Positions 16,802 through 26,900 of a stretch of 64,000 nucleotides of DNA are shown here, piece by piece (position 1 is the stretch's first letter; every line of letters starts with the position of its first letter). The stretch lies in the NCBI GenBank assembly GCA_035534615.1, contig DATLRO010000092.1:62001-126000 (forward strand), read 5' to 3'. The DNA is from JAGWRA01 sp035534615. Its GTDB lineage: Bacteria; Acidobacteriota; Vicinamibacteria; Vicinamibacterales; CAVVIG01. Under the pieces are notes generated by a model that was given only the letters and a program-made list of their open reading frames with translations, had not been told where the DNA came from and made no database searches. A program made the translations under genes and the position numbers.

Positions 16802-17749
16802 TTAAAGAGCCACCCCGGCGTCGAGCAACCAGCGGTACTCGGCCTCGAGTCCCTGCTCGAGCCCCACCGCGGGGCTGAATCCCAGTTCGGCGCGGGCGCG
16901 CGACGTGTCGGCATACGTGTCCCGCATGTCGCCGTCCTGCACCGCCTCACGCGACACCGTGACCGGCCGTCCGGAAATCCGGCCGACCAGCTTGAGCACG
17001 GTGTTCAGGGAGACGCGCGAGCCGCCTCCAATATTGTACACGTGTCCCGGCACCCCGCGTCCGGCGGCCGCCACGGTCGCCGCGACGGCGTCGGTCACGT
17101 AGGTGAAGTCCCGCGTCTGGGCCCCGTCTCCGTACACCGTGATCGGACGGCCGGCCAGCGCCGCGCGGAAGAACCGATTGAACGCCATGTCGGGCCGCTG
17201 GCGCGGGCCGTAGACGGTGAAGTACCGGAGGGAAACGGTCGGCACGCCGTGGTTGCTGTGGTACAGGTAGCAGAGCTGCTCGGCCGCGAGCTTGGTGACG
17301 CCGTAGGGAGAGACCGGCTGCGGCAGATCCGTCTCGCGCATCGGCAGCGCCACGTGGTCGCCGTAGACCGACGAGCTGGAGGCGTATACGAGCCGTTCGA
17401 TCCCCGACTGGCGGCAGGCTTCGAGCAGTACCTGCGTCGCCTCGATGTTGTTGACCGTGTAGATCTGGAAATCGCGGCCCCAGCTCTTCCGGACGCCGGC
17501 CTGTGCCGCCAGGTGGAAGACGTGCGTGGTCCTGCCGAGCAGCTCGGCGAGCGGCGCCTGCTGGATCGTCGTCTCGAGAAACGAGAAGGCGCCGTGGCGG
17601 CGCAGCGGCGCCAGGTTCGCCTCCTTGAGCGGGCGGGGATAGTAGTCGGTGAAGCAGTCGAGCCCGGTGACCTGCGCGCCGTCGGCGAGCAGGCGCGTGG
17701 CGAGGTGCGAGCCGATGAAGCCAGCCACCCCGGTAATCAGTGCCTTCAT
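16802..17749 (-). CDS. NAD-dependent nucleotide-sugar epimerase/dehydratase
   Basis: A 315-residue extended short-chain dehydrogenase. NAD-binding GVAGFIG (7-13), the active-site SSSSVYG (124-130) and Y149-x3-K153 (YGVTK) are present. The sequence NHGVPTVSLRYFTVYGPRQRPDMA is typical of UDP-glucuronate 4-epimerase and UDP-glucose 4-epimerase relatives, so a UDP-sugar substrate is likely but unproven. The ATG at 17749 overlaps the stop of the thioesterase gene (ATGA), so it is translationally coupled. Homology begins exactly there, although the frame is open further upstream. Confidence 0.88.
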   Translation of the reverse strand: MKALITGVAGFIGSHLATRLLADGAQVTGLDCFTDYYPRPLKEANLAPLRRHGAFSFLETTIQQAPLAELLGRTTHVFHLAAQAGVRKSWGRDFQIYTVNNIEATQVLLEACRQSGIERLVYASSSSVYGDHVALPMRETDLPQPVSPYGVTKLAAEQLCYLYHSNHGVPTVSLRYFTVYGPRQRPDMAFNRFFRAALAGRPITVYGDGAQTRDFTYVTDAVAATVAAAGRGVPGHVYNIGGGSRVSLNTVLKLVGRISGRPVTVSREAVQDGDMRDTYADTSRARAELGFSPAVGLEQGLEAEYRWLLDAGVAL

Positions 17750-18150
17750 GCGAACAGACTCCTGGCCCGGGCCGGCAGCCGGCAGGGCCGTCCGGAGGCG
17801 TCCAGCGCCGCGTGGACGGTCCGTCCGCGCGCGATGAGGGCGGCGTCGGCCGGCCGCGTCACCTCGTACTCGAACGCCACGCGCACCGGTGACATCAGGC
17901 GGCCGCGGGTCCGTATCTCCAGCTGGTCGTCGTAACGGGCCGGCTGGCGGTACTCGCACCCGGCCTCGATCACCGGCAGTACCACCCCCGCCGCCTCCAT
18001 GTCGCGATAGCTCCAGCCGGCCGCCCGCAGCAGCTCGGTGCGGGCCACCTCGAACCAGACGAAGTAGTTGGCGTAATAGACCACCCCCATCTTGTCGGTT
18101 TCGGCGTACCGGACCCGGACGGTCGAGACAGAGGGTGAATGAGACGTCAA
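17746..18150 (-). CDS. ybgC: YbgC/FadM-family acyl-CoA thioesterase
   Basis: A 134-residue single hotdog-fold thioesterase. The active-site motif RYAETDKMGVVYYANYF (14-30) contains the catalytic Asp (D19) and the YANY signature. In proteobacteria ybgC sits with tol-pal and acts on acyl-CoA or acyl-ACP during envelope lipid metabolism; here it lies 15 bases after rpe and overlaps the epimerase gene by 4 bases. Substrate chain length cannot be inferred. Confidence 0.9.
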   Translation of the reverse strand: MTSHSPSVSTVRVRYAETDKMGVVYYANYFVWFEVARTELLRAAGWSYRDMEAAGVVLPVIEAGCEYRQPARYDDQLEIRTRGRLMSPVRVAFEYEVTRPADAALIARGRTVHAALDASGRPCRLPARARSLFA

Positions 18151-18165
18151 AGCTCGTGATCGGGC

Positions 18166-18861
18166 TCAGGGCGTGGGGGTGGCGTGCCGCGCCGCCGCGA
18201 GCCCCGCTTCGGCAGCCCGGCGGAGGTCGCGTGTGGCCTGCTCGACGTCGGCACTCTGAAAGATGGCCGACCCGGCGACGATCATCTCCGCGCCGGCGGC
18301 GACGACGCGCCCCACGTTGCCGTGGTCGATCCCGCCGTCGATCTCGATGGCGGCGCGGCTGCCGAGCCGGTCGAGCAGCGCCCGGACGGCCCGCACCTTG
18401 CCCTCGCTGCGGGGAATGAAGCTCTGGCCGCCGAAGCCCGGATCGACCGACATCACGAGCACGAAGTCGAGGTCTGGCGCGATCTCCTCGAGGGCCGACA
18501 CGGGCGTCGCCGGGTTCAGCACGGCGCCGGCCTGCGCGCCGAGCTGCTTGATGAACGCGATGGTCCGATGCAGGTGCGGCACGGCCTCGACGTGCACGGA
18601 GATCAGGGCGGCGCCGGCGGCGACGAACGCCTCGAGAAAACGGTCGGGATCCGTGATCATCAGGTGGACGTCGAGCGGCACGTGGGCCGCCCGGTGGGCC
18701 GCGGCGACGAACGGCGGCCCCATCGTGATGTTCGGCACGAAGTGGCCGTCCATCACGTCCACGTGAATCAGATCGGCGCCGCCACGCTCGGCGGCCGCGA
18801 TGGCCTGGCCGAGGGCCGTGAAGTCGGCCGACAGAATGGACGGCGCGATCCGGAGGGTCAC
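18166..18861 (-). CDS. rpe: Ribulose-phosphate 3-epimerase
   Basis: A 231-residue TIM-barrel enzyme of the pentose phosphate pathway that interconverts ribulose 5-phosphate and xylulose 5-phosphate. IAPSILSADF at 5-14, the metal-binding HVDVMDGHFVPNITMGPPFV segment with catalytic Asp, DPGFGGQSFI and EIDGGID are intact. Its start overlaps the stop of the PASTA gene by 4 bases. Confidence 0.95.
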   Translation of the reverse strand: MTLRIAPSILSADFTALGQAIAAAERGGADLIHVDVMDGHFVPNITMGPPFVAAAHRAAHVPLDVHLMITDPDRFLEAFVAAGAALISVHVEAVPHLHRTIAFIKQLGAQAGAVLNPATPVSALEEIAPDLDFVLVMSVDPGFGGQSFIPRSEGKVRAVRALLDRLGSRAAIEIDGGIDHGNVGRVVAAGAEMIVAGSAIFQSADVEQATRDLRRAAEAGLAAARHATPTP

Positions 18862-19580
18862 CGGCTCACCTCGAGCGAGATCGCTTCGCCGGGGGAAATC
18901 TGGAACCCGGCCTCGGGATTCTGACGCAGGACGACGCCCGGCGCCACGCCCGGATACGGCTGCTGCGCGACCACCGCCACACGGAAGCCGTGCGCCCGCA
19001 GGTACGACGCCGCCTGGGCGCCGTCGAGACCGATCAGGTCGGGCATCAGATACGTGATCTCCTGCCGGCCGCGGTTGACCAGCAGCTCCACGCTCGACCC
19101 GCTGGTGCGCGGCGCCGGCACCTGCGCGATGACCATGCCGGCCGGATAGGTCTCCGACCGGATCGTCGATTCGCGCGCCAGCGTCAGGCCGTCCTCCGCA
19201 ATCCGCGTCTGCGCGCTCCGCTCCGTCTGGCCCACCAGATCCGGAATGACGTTCAGGTGGGCGCCGGCGCTGACCCAGACGCGGACGCTCCGATCCAGCC
19301 GCGTCGTCGTGCCTTCCTCGGGATTCTGCGCCACGATCAGGCCGGCGGCGACCTTCGGGTCCGTGTGCCGGGTCGGATCGACCTTGAGCGTCAGGCCCCG
19401 CGCCGAGAGCAGGTGGGAGGCGTCCGCCACGGTGCGGCCGGCCACGTCCGGCACGGTCACGTCGCGGCTCCTGAGCGCGATGCGCATGGCCACGGCCGCG
19501 AAGACCACGTACGTGGTGACGAGCGCGATCGCGAGCACGACGATGCGGCTGGCGCTCCTGAGGCGGGGCGGAATCGGCAT
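18858..19580 (-). CDS. Membrane-anchored protein with three PASTA domains
   Basis: A 240-residue protein with one transmembrane segment (about 12-35) and three consecutive PASTA repeats outside the membrane (starting VTVPDVAG, NVIPDLVG and YLMPDLIG). PASTA domains bind muropeptides or beta-lactams in Ser/Thr kinases and penicillin-binding proteins; here no kinase domain is present. In several bacterial groups such stand-alone PASTA proteins sit between rsmB and rpe, as here. It follows rsmB by 67 bases and is coupled to rpe. A cell-wall sensing role is inference. Confidence 0.88.
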   Translation of the reverse strand: MPIPPRLRSASRIVVLAIALVTTYVVFAAVAMRIALRSRDVTVPDVAGRTVADASHLLSARGLTLKVDPTRHTDPKVAAGLIVAQNPEEGTTTRLDRSVRVWVSAGAHLNVIPDLVGQTERSAQTRIAEDGLTLARESTIRSETYPAGMVIAQVPAPRTSGSSVELLVNRGRQEITYLMPDLIGLDGAQAASYLRAHGFRVAVVAQQPYPGVAPGVVLRQNPEAGFQISPGEAISLEVSR

Positions 19581-19647
19581 CCAGTGAAAAATGTACTACA
19601 AGTCGGAGGGTTCCCCAACTGTACGCGGCCGGGACGCCCCGGCCGGG

Positions 19648-21033
19648 TCAGGCCGTCCGCGCCAGCGTCGCGGCGAAGAACGCCTCCAGGCCGTCCCGAT
19701 CCGGCCGGGTCCGGAAGTGGCCCCGCTCGTCCAGCAGGCGCGACACCCCGGCCGGGAGGGCGCCGCGGGATCCGGGCAGGTACGGCCGGAAGTCGGCCCT
19801 GCCCGCCAGGAAGCGATCGATCACCTCCTCGTTCTCCTCGGGCTCGCTCGAGCAGGTGGCGTAGGTGAGCAGGCCGCCCGGCGCCACGCCCTCGGCCGCC
19901 TGGCGCAGCATCGTGAGCTGGCGGGCGGCGAACGCGACGAGATCGGACGCGGTGCGCCGCCACCGGATCTCCGGGTCACGGCGGATGGTGCCCAGGCCGG
20001 AGCAGGGGGCGTCCAGCAGGACGCGGTCGAACGGCCGGTGAAACGGGAGCGGCGCGAGCAGATCGAGCTGGACGACACGGGCGCAGCCGACCCCGGCCGT
20101 GCGCAGCGTCCGGCGCAGCAGATCGATGCGCCGCCAGCGCCGGTCGCCGGCGACGATCAGGCCGCGGTCGCCCATCGCCCCGGCCATCACGATCGTCTTG
20201 CCGCCGGGCGAAGCGCAGGCGTCGAGCACCCGCTGGCCGGGCGACGGGGAGGCGAAGAGGCCGACGAGCTGCGAGGCTTCGTCCTGCGGCATGAACAGGC
20301 CGCCGCCGGCCAGCGGAGCCGTCAGCGGGTTGCCGGCGGTGACGATCACGGCATCCGGTGCGTACCGGGCCGGCTCTGCCGTCACGCCGTCGGCCGCGAG
20401 CCGATGAAGGAGGTCGGCGGTCGACACCTTCAGCGTGTTGACGCGCAGCGTGAGCGGCGCCGGCTGATTGTTGAACCGCACCCACGCCTCGGTGGCGGCG
20501 AATCCGTAACGGGCGAGCCATCGGGCGGCGAGCCACCGGGGATGCGAATGGGTGATGCTCAGGTAGGCGAGGGCCGCTTCGCTGTCGGCGGAGCCCTCCG
20601 GCGGGCGATCGGGAATCTCGGGCCGGGCCGGCAGCGGCAGCGCGCGGCGGGCGCGCGACACCGCGCGCATGACGGCATTGACGAAGCCGGTGGCGCTCCG
20701 CTTCCCGGCATGCCTCGCCAGATCGACCGCATCGTCGACGACCGCCGACGCCGGCACGCGATCGAGGTAGAGGAGCTGGTAGACGCCGAGGCGGAGGATG
20801 TCGGTCACCTCGGGGTCGAGCGTCGCGATTGGACGATGCGCGTAGTGCGCGATGAGGTGATCGAGCGTCGCCCGCCGGCGCAGCGTGCCGGTGGCGAGCT
20901 CGGCGGCGAGCGCCCGATCCCGCGGATCGGCGAGCCGTTCCCGCCGGCCCGCGAGGGCGGACGGGAGATCCGCCCGGCCCGTGTTCACGGCTCGGAGCAC
21001 GTCGTACGCCGCCAGGCGGCCTGGGGCGATCAT
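19648..21033 (-). CDS. rsmB: 16S rRNA (cytosine-967-C5)-methyltransferase
   Basis: A 461-residue RNA methyltransferase with an N-terminal NusB-like RNA-binding domain (about 8-130, AAYDVLRAVNTGRADLPSAL) and a C-terminal Rossmann methyltransferase. SAM-binding DACASPGGKT, the DAPCSGLGT cysteine and the catalytic TYATCSSEPEENE cysteine are intact. It lies 13 bases after fmt, continuing the classic def-fmt-rsmB order. Confidence 0.94.
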   Translation of the reverse strand: MIAPGRLAAYDVLRAVNTGRADLPSALAGRRERLADPRDRALAAELATGTLRRRATLDHLIAHYAHRPIATLDPEVTDILRLGVYQLLYLDRVPASAVVDDAVDLARHAGKRSATGFVNAVMRAVSRARRALPLPARPEIPDRPPEGSADSEAALAYLSITHSHPRWLAARWLARYGFAATEAWVRFNNQPAPLTLRVNTLKVSTADLLHRLAADGVTAEPARYAPDAVIVTAGNPLTAPLAGGGLFMPQDEASQLVGLFASPSPGQRVLDACASPGGKTIVMAGAMGDRGLIVAGDRRWRRIDLLRRTLRTAGVGCARVVQLDLLAPLPFHRPFDRVLLDAPCSGLGTIRRDPEIRWRRTASDLVAFAARQLTMLRQAAEGVAPGGLLTYATCSSEPEENEEVIDRFLAGRADFRPYLPGSRGALPAGVSRLLDERGHFRTRPDRDGLEAFFAATLARTA

Positions 21034-21046
21034 GGTCGTCCGATCG

Positions 21047-22012
21047 TCACGACGGACCGGGCAGGAGGACGGCGCCGGCCTGCACCGGGTGCCCGCTCAG
21101 GAAGTCCCGCGCCCCCACCGGCCGCCGCCCTTCGAGCTGAAGCTCGCGAACGGCCAGCACCCCCTCTCCGGTTGCGACGAGCAGGCGGTCGGCGGCCGCC
21201 TCGATGATCGTGCCGGGAGAGGCGGCTGACGGGGCCGGTGCAGGGGCCGTTCGGCGGACGATCAGGCGCCGGCCTTCCAGATACGTAAACGCGAGCGGCC
21301 AGGGGTGCAGGCCGCGCACCTGGTTGTGGATCGCGCGCGCCGACCGCGTCCAGTCGATGAGGCCGTCGCCCCGCGTCAGGCGGGGGGCGTAGGTCGCCAG
21401 CTGCTCGTCCTGGGGCACCTCGGCCATCGGACCGCGGGCGAGCCGATCGACCACCTCCACGAGGAGATCGGCGCCCAGCCGGGCCAGGTCCCGCTCGACC
21501 AGGTCGCTCGTGTCGTCCGGATCGATCGGCCGCCGGACGAGGGCGAGCATCGGACCGGCGTCGAGCGCTTCCACGATGCGCATGATGGTCACGCCGGTCT
21601 CCGCCTCGCCGGCCATGACCGCCCGGTGCACGGGGGCCGCGCCGCGATACTTCGGCAGCAGCGACGCGTGCACGTTGATCATCCCCAGGCGCGGCGTCGC
21701 GAGGATGGCCGGCGGCAGCAGTTTGCCGTACGCCGCGACAACGCCGAGATCGGCGCGGTACGAAGCCAGCGCCTCCAGCACGCCGGGCGCTCTGAGCCGC
21801 TCCGGCTGCAGGACGGGCAGGTCGTGCTGGCGGGCGCAGGCCTTGACCGGCCCGTCGGTGACGTGGTGGCCCCGCCCGTGCGGGCGGTCCGGCTGGGTGA
21901 CGACCGCCACGACCGGATGGGGCGAACGGAGCAGGGCCTCGAGCGTGGGAACGGCGAACGCGGGCGTTCCGAAAAAGACGATCCGGAGGGAAGGCGCGGG
22001 GCCGGCTACCAT
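21047..22012 (-). CDS. fmt: Methionyl-tRNA formyltransferase
   Basis: A 321-residue enzyme that formylates initiator Met-tRNA using 10-formyl-THF. The N-terminal sequence RIVFFGTPAFAVPTLEALL and the formyl-THF site motif NVHASLLPKYRGAAP are diagnostic, and a C-terminal OB-like tRNA-binding domain follows (GLHPWPLAFTYLEG). It overlaps def by 7 bases, consistent with coupled formylation and deformylation. Confidence 0.95.
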   Translation of the reverse strand: MVAGPAPSLRIVFFGTPAFAVPTLEALLRSPHPVVAVVTQPDRPHGRGHHVTDGPVKACARQHDLPVLQPERLRAPGVLEALASYRADLGVVAAYGKLLPPAILATPRLGMINVHASLLPKYRGAAPVHRAVMAGEAETGVTIMRIVEALDAGPMLALVRRPIDPDDTSDLVERDLARLGADLLVEVVDRLARGPMAEVPQDEQLATYAPRLTRGDGLIDWTRSARAIHNQVRGLHPWPLAFTYLEGRRLIVRRTAPAPAPSAASPGTIIEAAADRLLVATGEGVLAVRELQLEGRRPVGARDFLSGHPVQAGAVLLPGPS

Positions 22013-22515
22013 TTGCTGGCGCGGATGAGTTTGCGGATCTTGCGGACGATCATCTGCTTCTTGATTCCCTGCAGCCGGTCCAGGAACACCTTGCCGTCCA
22101 GGTGATCCATCTCGTGCTGGAACGCCCGGGCGAGCAGCCCCGTGGCCTCCATCTCCTGCACGCCCCCCTGGCGGTCGAGCCCGGTGATGACGACGCGGGC
22201 CGGGCGGGGGACCGTGGCGTTGAAGCCCGGGATGCTGAGGCAGCCTTCCTCTTCGAGCTGCATGCCGCTGCGATCGGTGAACCGCGGGTTGATCATCGCG
22301 ATCAGCCCGTGGGGGTCGCGGCCGACCGAGAGATCGACCACGAAGATGCGGAGCGGCACGCCGACCTGGGTGGCGGCCAGCCCGATGCCGGGCGCGGCAT
22401 ACATGGTCTCCACCATGTCGTCGATCAGCTGCCGGATTTCCGGTGTCACCTCCGGCACGTCCTGCGCCGGCTCGTGAAGCGTGTCGTCGCCGTACTTGAG
22501 AATCGGACGGATCAT
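22006..22515 (-). CDS. def: Peptide deformylase
   Basis: A 169-residue metallohydrolase that removes the N-formyl group from new proteins. The three motifs are GIGLAATQVG (43-52), EEGCLSIPG with metal ligand C92, and QHEMDHLDG with H134, E135 and H138. It lies 36 bases after aroC and overlaps fmt. Confidence 0.96.
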   Translation of the reverse strand: MIRPILKYGDDTLHEPAQDVPEVTPEIRQLIDDMVETMYAAPGIGLAATQVGVPLRIFVVDLSVGRDPHGLIAMINPRFTDRSGMQLEEEGCLSIPGFNATVPRPARVVITGLDRQGGVQEMEATGLLARAFQHEMDHLDGKVFLDRLQGIKKQMIVRKIRKLIRASKW

Positions 22516-22551
22516 GATGAACCAGGGGTTCCGGAGGGGGCGGCGCGCCGG

Positions 22552-23760
22552 TCAGGCGCCGGTGAACCGGGCCTGGAGGCGCGCCCGCGCCGCCTGGTAG
22601 TTCTGCTCGATCGCCTCGACTGAATCGCCGCTGAACGTCTCGGTGAACGCGTCGGCCAGGACGAGACCGACCATCGCCTCGCCGACGACCGCGGCGGCCG
22701 GCACGGCGCAGACGTCGCTGCGCTCGATCGCGGCGGGCGATTCGGTCATCGTCGCGAGGTCGACCGACCGAAGCGGCTTCATCAGCGTCGAAATCGGCTT
22801 CATGTAGCCGGAGACCCGGACATCCTGTCCGTTGGTCACGCCGCCTTCGAGCCCGCCGGCGTTGTTCGTCGGGCGGGCCAGGCCGGGCGTCGCGGCCTCA
22901 CGGGCCCCTGGCGCCGGCACGATCTCGTCGTGGACACGCGATCCCGGCCGCGCGGCCGCCAGCGGGCCGCACCCGATGCCGACCGCCTTGATGGCCGGGA
23001 TGCACATCACGGCCTGCGCGAGCCGGCCATCGAGCTTCCGGTCCCACTGTGCGTAGCTGCCGAGCCCGGGCGGCACGCCGCGGGCGATGACTTCGAAGCT
23101 GCCGCCGATCGTGTCTCCGGCCTCCCGCGCCCGGTCGATCGCCTCGATCATCCGGGCCTCGAGCGCCGGGTCCACGCAGTGGAGCGGGCCGTCGGCTGGA
23201 ATGGCGCGCGCCTGCTCGAACGTGACGGCGAGGGGATCGTCGATCGCGACGTCGCCGATGCGCGTGACGTGGCTGGCGATCTCGATGCCGAAGCGGCGCA
23301 GGAGCTGGCGCGCCAGCGCGCCGAGCGCGACGCGGGCGGCCGTCTCGCGGGCGCTGGCGCGCTCGAGGACGTCCCGGATGTCCTCATGCCCGTACTTGAT
23401 GGCGCCCGCGAGATCCGCGTGCCCGGGCCGGGGGCGGGTCACCGGCGCCCGGTGGGCGCCGGTGGCCCCTTCCGGCATCTCGGACTCGACGAACATCGTC
23501 TGCTGCCAGTTCGGCCAGTCACGGTTCTGCACGAGCACCGCGATCGGCGCGCCGGTCGTGCGGCCGTGACGGACGCCGGACAGGATGTCGGCGCGGTCGG
23601 CCTCGATCGCCATCCGCCGGCCGCGGCCGTATCCCCCCTGACGGCGCCGCAGGTCGGCGGTGATCAGCTCGAAGTCGATGGTGAGACCGGCAGGCATCCC
23701 TTCCAGGATGGCCACGAGCGATCGGCCGTGGGACTCGCCGGCAGTGAGAAACCGCAGCAT
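22552..23760 (-). CDS. aroC: Chorismate synthase
   Basis: A 402-residue FMN-dependent enzyme that converts EPSP to chorismate, the branch point feeding Trp, Tyr and Phe. Signatures include FLTAGESHGRSLVAILEG (4-21, with catalytic H11), RRQGGYGRGRRM and the central GHADLAGAIKYGHEDIRD region. It heads the aroC-def-fmt-rsmB minus-strand cluster, 12 kb away from the aromatic supraoperon on the other strand, so its expression is probably not under the attenuator. Confidence 0.95.
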   Translation of the reverse strand: MLRFLTAGESHGRSLVAILEGMPAGLTIDFELITADLRRRQGGYGRGRRMAIEADRADILSGVRHGRTTGAPIAVLVQNRDWPNWQQTMFVESEMPEGATGAHRAPVTRPRPGHADLAGAIKYGHEDIRDVLERASARETAARVALGALARQLLRRFGIEIASHVTRIGDVAIDDPLAVTFEQARAIPADGPLHCVDPALEARMIEAIDRAREAGDTIGGSFEVIARGVPPGLGSYAQWDRKLDGRLAQAVMCIPAIKAVGIGCGPLAAARPGSRVHDEIVPAPGAREAATPGLARPTNNAGGLEGGVTNGQDVRVSGYMKPISTLMKPLRSVDLATMTESPAAIERSDVCAVPAAAVVGEAMVGLVLADAFTETFSGDSVEAIEQNYQAARARLQARFTGA

Positions 23761-23954
23761 CAGACGCTTATCTTATACGAACTTTCTGCGATGACCCGGG
23801 GTCCGGGGTCGAGCGCGGGGCCATGAACACAGGCGCGTCGGGCGCGCGGCGCCGGGCGCCGCTTTTGCACCACCCTCCGCGGGGTGTTTCACGGCTCGAC
23901 ACGGGCGGCCACCCGCGGGTGACGAAGCGGGCGCGCGCTCCACGGGAGGTTGGG

Positions 23955-26900
23955 ATGGAGCTGATGGCGGACCGGTTCGTGCGGCTCGACTCTTCGTTCG
24001 GGCTCGACCTGGCGTCAGGGCGGCTCGTGTGCTGGCGTGGGTTGCCGCCCGCGGGGGGCGCCGTCGCGGAGTCGTGGCTGGAGCGGTGCGAGCTGGCCAG
24101 CCGCCTCCGGCATCCGAATCTCGCAAGGCTGGTCGATTTCGGTGTCTGGGGGGCCGGGCGGCGCTTCGAAGCGTACGACGTCGGCGGACGATGCGCGATC
24201 GGTCGACGGGGATCGGCCGCCGCCTTTCGCGACGTGCGGATCTTTCTGGCCTCGTGCGGCCTGCGAATGACCAGTGCCACGGCGCGCCCGCGCTTTGCGG
24301 AATGTGCCGGAGAGCCGGTCTGGATTCCGGAATCGGCGCTCACGCTCGCGCCGAATCCGTTGCCGGGACCGGAGCCGCGGCATGGGACCCTCCGCACGCG
24401 ACGCCGCAAGATCGGCGTGCTGCTCGTCTCCCGGGCCGCGCTGACTGACGCGGTGGCCGTGCTGGACGAAGCCGGGCGGTATGCGTCCGGACCGGAGTGG
24501 ATTGTGGTGCGAGGGCCGCACGGCTCGGGCAGGACCACCGTGCTGGGCCAGCTGGCGCGTGAAGCCCGGATCCGAGGCTACGTGCCGGTGAGGGCGTCGC
24601 TGCTGGCCGACGAGCGGCGGCCCGGCTGTCCGCTCACGCCGGCCGATCTCCGCACGCTGCTCGCCGGCCGTCATCTCTGCGTCATCGCGGACGAGGAGGC
24701 GCCCGACGGCTCCCGCGTGCCCGACGTCCTGGCCCGGGCACTCCCGCTGGCCGGACGGCTGGGCGCCCGCGCCCACGTCGCGCTGATTGCGGGGCTGGAC
24801 GGGCTCGACGACCGGCCGGCGATCGATCTCGAGCCGCTCGCCGTCGAGGACCTGGTGCGCATGGTGCGGCTCGGCGTTCGGACCGGCCGCGGCACCGGGC
24901 GGGCGATGGCGTTGGCGGCGGCGCGATCGGAGGGGCTGCCTGGCGTATTTCTCGGACTGCTTCAGCGGTCCCTCGCCGGGCGTGTCCGTGCCGAGCGCTG
25001 GAACACGGGCGCCGCGGTCGCGGCGGTTGCCGAGGACGCCGAGGAGTACCGAGTCGACGGCGGAAGGCGGCTACCGTGCGGTCCTGCCGATGGACGCGAG
25101 CCGGGCGATGTCGCGATCGTCCGAGGGGCGATCGCACGGATGGGGGCGGCCGGGGAGGAACGCGCCGCCCGGCTGATGGCCCGGGGCCGCCACGCGGCGG
25201 CCCAGCGCGTGCTCCGCAGCGCGCTGGCCGCCGCGGTCCGCCGGGACGACAGTGTGGGCGCCGCGCTGGCGGCGCTCGGACTCGGCCGGACCCTGCTGAT
25301 ACGCGGGCGGGCCGGCGATGCCGCGTTGACGTTCGACGCGGCGCGCGAGCACTTCAACCGCGCCGGCCTGGCAGCCGGGTGCATCGTCGCCGGTGTCTGG
25401 ACCGGCCTTGCGTGCACGGACGAGGGCCGCCTGCTCGAGGCGGAGACGACGCTGAAAATGAGCGCGCTGGCCGCCGATCATCTCGGCGACCCGCGCGCGG
25501 GGATCCGGGCGTGGCTGGCCTTCGCGCGGTGCCTGTTCTGGCAGGGGCGCTATGACGAGGCGCGCGTCGCGCTGGAGCGGATTCCGCCGGGTGGAGATGC
25601 GGCAGCGCCTCCGGACCGGCTGCCGGCCGGCTTGTGGGCAGGCCCCGACCCGCTCGTCATCCGGGACGCCCTGGCGGCGCGCATCGCGGTCGGTGAAGGC
25701 CAGCTGGCGCAGGCCGGACGGCGGGCGCGATCGGCGGTCGAGCGGGCGGCCGCGCTTGGCGAGCCATCGGCAGTGGCCCTGGCCCAGATCGCGCGGGCGC
25801 TCGTGTGCGCGCGGATGGGCGAGCTGGAGGGGCTGGCCGCGAGCGTGCGGGCCGGGCTCGACGCCGCGCGGCAGGCGCACGCGCCGCTGCTCGCGGCGCG
25901 TCTCAGGCTGCTCCTGGTGCTGGGGCTGCTCGAGGCCGGCAAGCGCCGTGAAGCCGGCCGGCTGGTCCGGCAGCTCCACCGGCTGGCGGCGTGGCCGGCG
26001 CTTCCGCGCCTCCTGCGCGCCCGGATTCTACAGACGTGCGCCGAGGGGCAGGGCCGCGACGCCTCCGCGGCGGTCCAGGCATCCCGGACGCGTCCGGTCG
26101 ACCGGTTCGCCCGGGATAGCGGGGCGTTGGCGCTGCAGCTGTTCACGGCTCTTCCGCCGTCGTCTCGCGCGCCGGAGGGAGACGAGGCCGGTCCGTTGCC
26201 GGTCCGGCACGTCGTGAGCCTGCTCCAGCTGTGCCACGAATCGGGCGACGAGCGGACGACGCTGTCGCGCGTGGCGGCCTTCCTGCGCGAGCGGCTGCGG
26301 GCGGCCGGCGTCACGTTCTGCGCGCGGGACGGCGGGCGCCTGTCGGTCGTGGCGTGGGCCGGCAGCCGCACGGATCGGCTGGACACGGTGCAGCGCGCCG
26401 TCGACCTCGATGAAGCGACGAGGCCGTCGCCCTGCCGCGGCGGCATCGAACGGGCGGTCCCGATCCGGCTTGGCGGCACGTGCGTCGGCGCCATCGTGTG
26501 CCGGTGGACGGCGGGAGCGGATGTCGATCAGGAGGCGGCCGGCGCGCTGCTCGCCGCAACGGCGGCCGCGACAGCCCTGTCCGTCCGGCTGCTCGGCGAC
26601 GCGTTGCACCCCGGGGAGGGTGGGGAGGGCGACCGCGGGCTGATCGGGGAGAGCCACGTGATGACCGAGCTGCGGCGCGCCATCGCGCGGGCGGCGCGCG
26701 CGCCGTTCGGCGTCCTCATCGAGGGCGAGAGCGGCAGCGGAAAGGAACTCGTGGCGAGGGCCATTCACCAGCTCGGACCGCGCCGGGAGCGCCGCTTCTG
26801 CAGTCTGAACTGCGCGGCCATTCCCGACGAGCTGCTGGAAGCCGAACTGTTCGGCCACGCGCGCGGCGCCTTCACGGGCGCGGCGACCGACCGCCCCGGG